From: Nocardia terpenica
Lineage (GTDB): Bacteria > Actinomycetota > Actinomycetes > Mycobacteriales > Mycobacteriaceae
Direction: 5' to 3'
Assembly: GCF_013186535.1 (NCBI RefSeq)
Contig: NZ_JABMCZ010000002.1
Coordinates: 744,001-808,000 of the forward strand
DNA: 64,000 nt
Part shown: positions 28,657-36,080 of the stretch, in pieces
Numbering within the stretch: position 1 is the first letter of the stretch
How the letters are laid out: each line of letters begins with the position of its first letter
Position numbers and translations under genes: made by a program
Notes under the pieces: model-generated
Databases searched by the model: none
What the model saw: only the letters and a program-made list of their open reading frames with translations
What the model was told of the DNA's origin: nothing

Positions 28657-29483
28657 CTCGCCTCGTCGGGCTGCAGGGCGATCCGGCGCCACGGACTGGT
28701 GGGCCGCAGCCACAGCCGCACCAGTTCCAGTCGGCGATCCATGCCGCCGGACTTGAGTTCGGCCAGGTCCTCGCACGCCTGCCAGTACGTCCAGCCGGTC
28801 AGGTAGGACTCGCCGAACTGCCGCCAGTTGCGGTAGCGGCGCTGTGTCGGCGGCAGCGCCCGCATGACGTAGTCCCAGGCGACGTCGGCGTCGAGATAGC
28901 CCGCGGTGAACGCCATTCGCGCCACCGCGACCACCCGGGCCAGGTCCCACGCCTGGATGTCGGCGGGCAGCGGCTGCACCAGGTGGTCGGTGAGGCCCAG
29001 CTTCACCGCCTGCGACCAGATGTCGTAGTCGCGGACCAGCGCCTCCGGGTTCTCCATGCCGCGGAACGACCCCACCTGGCGCAGGAAGGCGCGGTGCCGG
29101 TCGGCGCGCTCGCCGAAGCGGTCGCGCTCGGCGGAGTTGATACCGGCCATCACCAGCGGATGCACCAGCGCGTAGAGCGGGCCGTGCATGCCGTCGAGCA
29201 GCTGTTCCATCGAGGCCATCGCCTCGGTGCCGTCCGTGATGCCCCACGCGCCGGTCAGGGTGTCGATGGCCAGTTCGCGGCGGTCGCCGAGCGGATGTTC
29301 GCGTTCGGGGCCGAGCAGCAGCGCGTCGTGGAAGGCGTCCCAGCGCGCGGAGTAGAAGGCGCCCAGCGACAGCGCCCGCAGTTCGTCGTCGGAGATCTGC
29401 GCGCCGGACCAGTGATCGTCCTCGCGCCGGTCCAGCTCCTCGTAGGGGAAGGTGGTCAGGGTCGGCACGTCGCGGGCAGCCAT
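28653..29483 (-). CDS. DUF1266 domain protein
   Basis: This 276-residue soluble protein is rich in Trp and aromatic residues. The C-terminal half (AWDLARVVAVARMAFTAGYLDADVAWDYV, WRQFGESYLTGW) fits DUF1266, a family related to E. coli YbeU/YbeR of unknown function. The ATG at 29483 has GGAGG upstream. Its 3' end overlaps the convergent SHOCT gene by four bases. Confidence 0.75.
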   Translation of the reverse strand: MAARDVPTLTTFPYEELDRREDDHWSGAQISDDELRALSLGAFYSARWDAFHDALLLGPEREHPLGDRRELAIDTLTGAWGITDGTEAMASMEQLLDGMHGPLYALVHPLVMAGINSAERDRFGERADRHRAFLRQVGSFRGMENPEALVRDYDIWSQAVKLGLTDHLVQPLPADIQAWDLARVVAVARMAFTAGYLDADVAWDYVMRALPPTQRRYRNWRQFGESYLTGWTYWQACEDLAELKSGGMDRRLELVRLWLRPTSPWRRIALQPDEAS

Positions 29484-29678
29484 GCCTCCGATTGTGCTGC
29501 ATCGATCTTGGTCTGTGTCGGCTTATGCACCGGGTGCGTTCGGCGTTGCCGCAAAACTTCGCGCGGACCCCTGTCCGGAACCCGGCGCGAGCCCTGGGCG
29601 GGCGCACAGCGAGCTCACACCATTCTCGGAGAGTTCTCGGCCTGTTGCGGGTGGGTATCGAGGGCTACTCTCGGCGCC

Positions 29679-29930
29679 ATGTGTAGGAACATCACCGTCC
29701 TGCGAGGGCTGGAACCCCCGGCCACGGAGCAGGAAATCTACGCGGCCGCACAGCAATACGTGCGGAAGGTCGGTGGTCTGACGGGCCTGTCGTCCACCAC
29801 CAAACCGGCCTTCGACAAGGCCGTCGCGGCCGTCGCCGCCGCGACCAGCACGCTGCTGGCCGAGTTACCCGACCGCCGGGTACCGCCGTCCACCGAACCG
29901 CCGCTGCGCCGGTTGGCCGCCGCGGACTGA
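29679..29930 (+). CDS. DUF2277 family small protein
   Basis: This 83-residue protein starts MCRNITVLRGLEPPAT, the signature of DUF2277. The family is widespread in actinobacteria and proteobacteria and has no known function. The helical body includes AAQQYVRKVGGLTGLS. The MCRNI start fixes the ATG at 29679. It is convergent with the PucR regulator. Confidence 0.85.
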   Translation: MCRNITVLRGLEPPATEQEIYAAAQQYVRKVGGLTGLSSTTKPAFDKAVAAVAAATSTLLAELPDRRVPPSTEPPLRRLAAAD

Positions 29931-29948
29931 CTCGCCGCCGCCGCTGGT

Positions 29949-31190
29949 CTACGACGCCGTGACGCCGTAGACCGCGACGCAGTCCAGGGCGATCTCCAGT
30001 CGCAGGCTGCGCTGCTCGATCGGGTGACCGAGCAGCTGTTCGCTGCGCTGGATCCGGTAGCGCACCGTGTTCTTGTGCACCCCAAGCTTTTTCGCGGCCG
30101 CGTCCGGGCTGCGGTGACAGCGCAGATAGGCGTGCAGGGTCTCGCGCAGCCGCGCCGAGTTGCCGTCCGGCCCCGCCAGCGGGCCCAGTTCCCGGGCGAT
30201 CAGCGCCCGCATCGCCGCCTCGTCGGCTCCGGCCAGATAGGCCACCTCGACCTCCGGATAGCGCACCACCCGGCCCGGATCCCCGACCGCCCGCTCGGCC
30301 ACCTGCCGCGCCGCGACCGCCTCCCGATGACTCTCGCGAAAACCGGCGATCTGCGCGTCGATCGTGCCCACCGCGATGCGCACCGGTGCTCGCACCGACA
30401 GCCGATCCGGTTCGGCGTCGGATTCCAGCCCGATCCAGGCCCAGACGGCGCGCGCCCCGGACGGGATGGTCAGGACGCTGCCGCCGAGCGATGCGGCCAG
30501 CCGGGCGGCCGTCCGGTCGAGCAGGCCGAGCGCCTCGCTGTCGCCGGAACCGGCGCCGGTCGCGCTGTCGTCGAGCCACAGCACACACGCCAGATGCCGC
30601 TGCCCGAGCCGATACCCCAGCCGGGCCGAGGCGTAGTCGGGGTCCACCTCCTCCCCCGCCAGCAGCGCCCGCACGATCTCGGCGCGCTGGTTCAGGGCCG
30701 CGCGCAGGCCGCGCTCGCGCTCCTCCATATAGGTGTCGGTGAGCGCCTCCACCGAGGTGCTGATCCAGCGGATCGACCGGTCGAACAGCCACATCAGCGC
30801 CGTCCGCTCCACCTCGGGCGGCAGTCGGCGGTGGTCGAGGACCTCGGTCATGTACTCGTGCACCGCCTCCTGGCCGAGGTGATACACGCGCAGCAGCAGC
30901 CGCAGGTCGTGGCCGCGCCGGGCAATGGTGCGCGCGAACGCGTGCGCCTGCTCGGGAACCGGGTAGTCGTGGCCGTCGCGGGTGAGATTGCTGAGCACGG
31001 CCAGGGCGTGGGCGCGGGTACTGGCCTCCAGATCGCGGCGCATGTCCCGATCCACCAGCTCCGGCACGCGGGCGATGATCGCGGCGTCCAGGCGGTGCAC
31101 GACCAGGTCGAGCGTCTCGGGCCGCAGTGTCTCGGCGACGAGATCGGCCAGCCACTGCCGGATCTCCACGGGATCGGCCGCCGTCGCCAT
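29949..31190 (-). CDS. PucR/CdaR family transcriptional regulator
   Basis: This 413-residue regulator has an N-terminal helical sensor region, a GGDEF-like middle segment (about residues 165-290, beginning ARLGYRLGQRHLACVLWL), and a C-terminal PucR HTH (LHAYLRCHRSPDAAAKKLGVHKNTVRYRIQR split over 350-390). The ATG at 31190 follows a perfect CGGAGG. It is divergent from the aldehyde dehydrogenase-SDR operon, which it most likely controls. The inducer is unknown. Confidence 0.88.
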   Translation of the reverse strand: MATAADPVEIRQWLADLVAETLRPETLDLVVHRLDAAIIARVPELVDRDMRRDLEASTRAHALAVLSNLTRDGHDYPVPEQAHAFARTIARRGHDLRLLLRVYHLGQEAVHEYMTEVLDHRRLPPEVERTALMWLFDRSIRWISTSVEALTDTYMEERERGLRAALNQRAEIVRALLAGEEVDPDYASARLGYRLGQRHLACVLWLDDSATGAGSGDSEALGLLDRTAARLAASLGGSVLTIPSGARAVWAWIGLESDAEPDRLSVRAPVRIAVGTIDAQIAGFRESHREAVAARQVAERAVGDPGRVVRYPEVEVAYLAGADEAAMRALIARELGPLAGPDGNSARLRETLHAYLRCHRSPDAAAKKLGVHKNTVRYRIQRSEQLLGHPIEQRSLRLEIALDCVAVYGVTAS

Positions 31191-31329
31191 CGAACCTCCG
31201 GAATTTGTGTTCGGGAGCCAAATATCGATCGAATTGTTGACCGGGACGGCCAAGAAGTCGAGGCCGGATTGTGTCACGATCATAGTTCGGTGAGGCGATT
31301 CACAATGCCTCGATTCGACCGCGAAGAAG
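31191..31329. promoter_or_regulatory. divergent promoter region with an ATTGTG...CACAAT dyad
   Basis: The PucR gene and the aldehyde dehydrogenase gene diverge here. ATTGTG (31268-31273) and CACAAT (31301-31306) form an interrupted palindrome, a candidate PucR-type operator. It is unproven. Confidence 0.35.
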
Positions 31330-32874
31330 GTGCCCGTGGAGACGTTCATCGAGGTGCGCAATCCGGCGACCGGTGCGGTCACCGGACAGGTCCCGGCGGC
31401 GACGGCGGACGAGGTGGCGGCCAAGGTCGCGGAACTGCGCCTGTATCAAGCGGAATGGGAGGCGATCGGGGCCGAGGGGCGCAAGCGGTGGTTGCTGACG
31501 CTGCAGGACTGGCTGATCGACAACACCGACCGGATCGCCGACATCGTGCAATCCGAGACGGGCAAGCCGCGGGTGGACGCGCTCATCGATGCCAGCTTCG
31601 CGGTCGATCTGCTCGGCTACTACGCCCGCCGCGCGGGCGGCTTCCTGGCCGACGAGCATCCGTCCCCGCACAGCCCGCTGGCCCGGGTGAAGCGGCTGAC
31701 CACGGTGTATCGGCCGTACCCGGTGGTCGGCGTGATCACGCCGTGGAACTTCCCGCTGGCCATGCCCGCGCTGGACGTGGTCCCGGCGCTGGCCGCCGGG
31801 GCCGCGGTGCTGCTGAAACCCTCCGAGGTGACCCCGCTGTCGGCGCTCGAGCTGGCCCGCGGCTGGGCCGAGATCGGCGCGCCACCGGTGTTCGCGGTGC
31901 TGACCGGCGCGGCCGAGACCGGGGCCGCGGTCGTGGACTCCGTCGACTACGTGCAGTTCACCGGTTCCACCCGGACCGGCCGCGCGATCGCCACCGCCTG
32001 CGCGCGGCGCCTGCTGCCCTACAGCCTGGAACTGGGCGGCAAGGATCCGGCCATCGTGCTCGCCGACGCCGACCTGGACCGGGCCGCCTACGGCATCGCG
32101 TTCGGCGGGCTGTTCAACGCGGGCCAGGTGTGCATCTCGGTGGAGCGGGTGTACGTGGAGGCGCCGGTGTACGACGAGTTCGTCGCCAAGCTCACCGCGC
32201 ACGTGCGCGAGCTGCGCCAGGGCGCCGACGGCCGCGAATCCCGTTACGACGTGGGCGCTCTCGCCAACGAGGCCCAGCGGCGGATCGTGAGCGACCATGT
32301 CGAGGACGCGCTCGCGAAGGGCGCGCGGGCGCTGACCGGCGGCAGGTCCACCGAGGTCGGCACCTTCTACGAGCCGACCGTGCTGGTCGACGTCGATCAC
32401 GGCATGAGCTGCATGACCGAGGAGACCTTCGGGCCCACGCTGCCCGTGATGAAGGTGGCCGACGAGACCGAAGCCGTTGCGCTGGCCAATGATTCGATCT
32501 ACGGCCTGTCCGCCTCGGTATGGACCGGCGACCGGGCGCGCGGGGAACGCATTGCGCGGCAACTGAATGCGGGCGCGGTGAACATCAACGACGTGTTCGC
32601 CAACCTGTTCAGCTTCGCGCTGCCGATGGGCGGCTGGCAGCAGTCCGGCATCGGCGCGCGCTGGGGTGGCGCCGCGGGCGTGCGCAAATACTGCCGCCAG
32701 CAGGCGATCACCACGCCGATCCTGCCGACGCAGCGCAAGGAACTGTTCTGGTTCCCGTACAACACCACCAAACTCGCGCTCGCCATGGCGGCCATGCGGG
32801 CCGCCGGGGCGCGCGGGCTGCGCCGCATCGGCGTCCGGGACGTGTTCGACACCGTGGGAGGGAAGGGCAAATGA
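31330..32874 (+). CDS. aldehyde dehydrogenase (NAD(P)-dependent, succinate-semialdehyde type superfamily)
   Basis: This 514-residue ALDH has ITPWNFPLAMP near residue 138, KPSEVTPLSA near 163, FTGSTRTGR (NAD site) near 213, general base Glu in LELGGKDP near 237, and nucleophile Cys in NAGQVCISVERV near 272. The start is GTG 31330 with a purine-rich GAAGAAG upstream. The C-terminal ~50 residues after the usual end are extended (KELFWFPYNTTKLALAMAAM). It overlaps the SDR gene by ATGA, suggesting an alcohol-to-acid pathway. The substrate is unknown. Confidence 0.92.
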   Translation: MPVETFIEVRNPATGAVTGQVPAATADEVAAKVAELRLYQAEWEAIGAEGRKRWLLTLQDWLIDNTDRIADIVQSETGKPRVDALIDASFAVDLLGYYARRAGGFLADEHPSPHSPLARVKRLTTVYRPYPVVGVITPWNFPLAMPALDVVPALAAGAAVLLKPSEVTPLSALELARGWAEIGAPPVFAVLTGAAETGAAVVDSVDYVQFTGSTRTGRAIATACARRLLPYSLELGGKDPAIVLADADLDRAAYGIAFGGLFNAGQVCISVERVYVEAPVYDEFVAKLTAHVRELRQGADGRESRYDVGALANEAQRRIVSDHVEDALAKGARALTGGRSTEVGTFYEPTVLVDVDHGMSCMTEETFGPTLPVMKVADETEAVALANDSIYGLSASVWTGDRARGERIARQLNAGAVNINDVFANLFSFALPMGGWQQSGIGARWGGAAGVRKYCRQQAITTPILPTQRKELFWFPYNTTKLALAMAAMRAAGARGLRRIGVRDVFDTVGGKGK

Positions 32875-33725
32875 CCGATTTCGGCAGCATTCGCGGCAAG
32901 GTCGTGGTGATCACCGGCGGGGCGCGCGGCATCGGCCTGGCCACCGCGACCGCCCTGCACCGGCTCGGCGCGCGCGTCGCCATCGGCGACATCGACGAGG
33001 CCACGGTGAAAACCTCCGGCGCCGCAGGGGATTTCGAACACTACGGCCGCCTCGACGTCACCGATCAGCAGTCGTTCGCGGACTTCCTCGACGAGGTGGA
33101 GCGGCTGCTGGGCCCGATCGACGTGCTGATCAACAATGCGGGCATCATGCCGACCGGGCGGGTGGTGGACGAGCCGGACGCGCTCACCCGCCGCATTCTC
33201 GACATCAATGTCTACGGCGTGATTCTCGGCTCGAAGCTGGCGCTGGCGCGCATGCTGCCGCGGCGCAGCGGGCACATCGTGAACATCGCCTCGCTGGCCG
33301 GTGAGTCCCACGTTCCCGGCCTGGCCACCTACAACGCCAGCAAACACGCGGTGCTCGGCTTCACCGACACGCTGCGCGAGGAGTACCGCGGCAGCGGGGT
33401 GGCGCTGTCCTCGGTGCTGCCGACGCTGACGAATACCGAACTGGGATCGGGCGTTTCGGCCCCGCCGCTGGTGAGCCGGGTGCTGGCCCCGGCCGAACCG
33501 GAACAGATCGCCGACGCCATCGTCGCACTGCTGGTGACCAGGCGCGCCAAGGTGCGGGTCACCTTCGCGGCCGGACTGCTGGCCCGCGTGGTGGGGGCGC
33601 TGCCGGAGGCGGTGGGCGACGGCCTGGCGCGGGCGCTCGGCTCCCAGCGCGCCTTCCTCGACGACGTCGACCAGTCCGCGCGCAAGGCGTACGAGCAACG
33701 CGTGCGCACCGACACCGACCAGTAG
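32871..33725 (+). CDS. short-chain dehydrogenase/reductase
   Basis: This 284-residue classical SDR has cofactor motif TGGARGIG near residue 15, NNAG near 86, and catalytic YNASK near 150 (Ser in NIASLAG near 138). The Asp in GDIDEA after beta-2 favours NAD. The C-terminal extension of about 40 residues includes a hydrophobic stretch. The ATG at 32871 follows GGAGGGAAGG and overlaps the aldehyde dehydrogenase stop. They probably act in sequence on an alcohol and its aldehyde. Confidence 0.92.
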   Translation: MTDFGSIRGKVVVITGGARGIGLATATALHRLGARVAIGDIDEATVKTSGAAGDFEHYGRLDVTDQQSFADFLDEVERLLGPIDVLINNAGIMPTGRVVDEPDALTRRILDINVYGVILGSKLALARMLPRRSGHIVNIASLAGESHVPGLATYNASKHAVLGFTDTLREEYRGSGVALSSVLPTLTNTELGSGVSAPPLVSRVLAPAEPEQIADAIVALLVTRRAKVRVTFAAGLLARVVGALPEAVGDGLARALGSQRAFLDDVDQSARKAYEQRVRTDTDQ

Positions 33726-33765
33726 CGACGCCTGTCTCGAGCTTGCCGCGCTATCGTCGGATGTC

Positions 33766-34647
33766 ATGGCAACAGCGGTGTTCGTCGGGCTCGCGACGCT
33801 CGATATCGCCTATGCGGTGGAGCGATATCCGGCCGAGGACAGCAAGACACAGGCCAACGATCAATACCTCGGCGCCGGTGGCCCGGCCGCCACCGCGGCC
33901 GTCGCCTGCGCGTGTCTATCGGGGCGGACCCCGGCGCTGATCACACCGCTGGGGGATCACCAGTTGGCGCTGCTGGTCAATCGCGATCTGGCCGAGCACA
34001 GCGTGGCCGCGGTGGATGCGACGCCCGGCGCCGTGCACCGCCCGCCCATCTCCTCGATCGTGGTGGCGACGGCGACCGGCACCCGGACCGTCGTATCGCT
34101 GGACGGGGCCGAGATCTCGGCGCCGTTCCACTCGGCGATGCTGGGCCCGCTCAACGATGCCGAGGTCCTGCTGATCGACGGTCACTTTCCGGATCTGGCG
34201 GTCGGATTCGCCACCGCCGCACGGAAATCCGGCGTGTCGGTGGTGCTGGACGGCGGCCGCTGGCGGCCCGTGCACACGGAACTGCTGCCGCTGGTGGACA
34301 TCGCCATCTGCTCGGCCGCGTTCGTGCCGCCGGGCGTGCCGGGCGACCCGGACGCGATTTTCGACTTCCTGCACGGGCAGGGCGTCCGCCATGCGGCGAT
34401 CACCCGGGGCGGCAAGCCGATTCGGTATTCGATGCCGGGCGAGCGGGGCGAGCTGGAGATCCCGCCGTCGCGGGTGATCGACACGCTCGGGGCGGGCGAT
34501 ATTCTGCACGGCGCGTTCTGTCACTATCATATTGCGGGACAGTCGTTTCCGGAGGCGCTGCGCAGCGCGGCCACCGTCGCCACGCTCTCCTGCGGATTCC
34601 TGGGCACCCGCGCGTGGATGCGGGAGCTGCCCGCCGAGGCTCAGTGA
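33766..34647 (+). CDS. PfkB family carbohydrate kinase
   Basis: This 293-residue ribokinase-fold kinase has N-terminal GLATLDIAYAVERYP, the substrate-binding GAGGPAATAA, and the C-terminal signature IDTLGAGDILHGAF with the catalytic Asp. It resembles sugar kinases acting on ribose-like or ketose substrates, but the substrate is not assignable. Its end overlaps the convergent kinase gene by seven bases. Confidence 0.88.
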   Translation: MATAVFVGLATLDIAYAVERYPAEDSKTQANDQYLGAGGPAATAAVACACLSGRTPALITPLGDHQLALLVNRDLAEHSVAAVDATPGAVHRPPISSIVVATATGTRTVVSLDGAEISAPFHSAMLGPLNDAEVLLIDGHFPDLAVGFATAARKSGVSVVLDGGRWRPVHTELLPLVDIAICSAAFVPPGVPGDPDAIFDFLHGQGVRHAAITRGGKPIRYSMPGERGELEIPPSRVIDTLGAGDILHGAFCHYHIAGQSFPEALRSAATVATLSCGFLGTRAWMRELPAEAQ

Positions 34648-35333
34648 TCGGACAGAATTCGATAGCGGCGGCCCGCCGCGCACAGCACCAGATCCGCGCG
34701 CTCCCGGGTCTTCGCGACCAGTTCGGCATTCATCAGATCGCTCTGCGCCACCTTGGTTCTGGCGACCTCCCGGCTCTTGCCGCCGCGAAGGTGGCGGCGC
34801 AGCAGGCGGCGCTGTAGGACCTCGATCGGGGCGTCGAGATACCAGGTCTCGTCGAGGCATTCCCGCACCGCCGACCAGCGCGCGGTGCCGAAATCGTCCA
34901 GCAGCAGATAGTTTCCCTCGCTGATCACGATGCGCTGCCGGTCGAACCACACCCCGGCGGGCACCGGCTCGTGGCGGCGGCGATCGTAGGTCGGCCACGA
35001 AACCCGCTGCCCCACCGGGGTTTCCCGCAGTCGGCGCAGCGCGCCCAGGTAGCCGGGGACGTCGAAGGTGTCGGGTTCGCCCTTGCGCGCCAGGGCATCG
35101 GCCGCCCGCAGTTCGGCGGTGCCGAGGTGGAAGCCGTCCATCGGCGCGACCTCGGCGGTGCCCGCCCCGGCGGCGGCGTTCAGCGCGTCGCGCACGGCCG
35201 TCGCGAGGGTGGATTTCCCCGCGCCCGGCGGTCCGGCGATGCCCAGCACGAAACGCTCGGTGCGGGTGCCGATCCGGTCCAGTACCCGCGCGGCCAGCTC
35301 CTCCGGTGTCGACTCGGCAGCATCGGGGCCCAT
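34641..35333 (-). CDS. nucleoside/nucleotide kinase family protein (uridine kinase/FrcK-like)
   Basis: This 230-residue P-loop kinase has Walker A GPPGAGKST near residue 31, a substrate Asp in VAPMDGFHLG near 64, and the lid region RRLLRRHLRGGKSREVARTKV near 180. It resembles uridine/pantothenate kinase-type PRK enzymes and sugar-kinase paralogs. The ATG at 35333 is at the edge of a short intergenic gap. The substrate is unknown. Confidence 0.82.
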   Translation of the reverse strand: MGPDAAESTPEELAARVLDRIGTRTERFVLGIAGPPGAGKSTLATAVRDALNAAAGAGTAEVAPMDGFHLGTAELRAADALARKGEPDTFDVPGYLGALRRLRETPVGQRVSWPTYDRRRHEPVPAGVWFDRQRIVISEGNYLLLDDFGTARWSAVRECLDETWYLDAPIEVLQRRLLRRHLRGGKSREVARTKVAQSDLMNAELVAKTRERADLVLCAAGRRYRILSDH

Positions 35334-35372
35334 GCAGTGACCCTACCGGCGTCCCGCGGCGATACCGGGGCG

Positions 35373-36080
35373 CTATCGCGGGACGAGTCCGAAAACCGTG
35401 GCCGGTCCGCCCGAACCGCCCCGATACAGCGGGCCGCCGACCAGCACGGATGCCCCGGTCACCGGCAGATCCGCCAGATTGGCCAGGCACTCCAGGCTGA
35501 TCCGGTGCTCGCCGTACAGCAATCGGGACACCGCGTAGGTGTCGTCGCCGCCGACATCGGGCCCGAAGGTGTCGATGCCGAGGGCGCCGCGGGTGCCGAG
35601 GCGGCCGGTGGCCAGCAGCCAGCGCACCGCCTCCGGCGCGAATCCCGGTTGGCGACCGGCGGATTCGCCGATGCCGAGAAAGTCCGGGGTGCCCCATTTC
35701 GCGTCCCAGCCGGTCCAGGCGACGATCGCGGTACCCGCCCGGATCGGACCGTGGTCTCGCTCCCAGTTCTCGATATCGCCGACGGTGACGGCGTAATCGC
35801 GGTTGTCGCGGCACTTCTCGCGCACGTCGAGCTTCACCGCGGGCAGCAGCAGGTCCTCGGGGTCGAGTCGATCGGCGGCCAATCCGGCCGGATCGAAGTG
35901 AATCGGTGCGCCCCAATGGGTTCCGGTGTGCTCGGCCTGGTGGATGTAGCGCAGGAAGTGGCCGTCCGCGGCGATGGTCGCCACCGTCTCGGTGCGGAAG
36001 GGTGGATCGCCCGGATACAGCGGGGTGGTCGCCGGATCGTGCACGTGCGACAGGTTCACCAGGGCGAAGGGCGCGGTCAC
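35373..36080 (-). CDS. cyclase/kynurenine formamidase-like protein with altered metal motif
   Basis: This 235-residue protein belongs to the cyclase family (N-formylkynurenine formamidase, isatin hydrolase). It has the N-terminal LSHVHDPATTPLYPGDPPF and the metal motif HTGTHWGAPIHF near residue 50. In the family this motif is HxGTHxDxPxH; here the metal-binding Asp is Gly (codon GGC). The later HRISLECLANLADLP block is normal. The GTG at 36080 overlaps the kinase stop (GTGA), so the two genes are coupled. It may be inactive or bind metal differently. Confidence 0.75.
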   Translation of the reverse strand: MTAPFALVNLSHVHDPATTPLYPGDPPFRTETVATIAADGHFLRYIHQAEHTGTHWGAPIHFDPAGLAADRLDPEDLLLPAVKLDVREKCRDNRDYAVTVGDIENWERDHGPIRAGTAIVAWTGWDAKWGTPDFLGIGESAGRQPGFAPEAVRWLLATGRLGTRGALGIDTFGPDVGGDDTYAVSRLLYGEHRISLECLANLADLPVTGASVLVGGPLYRGGSGGPATVFGLVPR

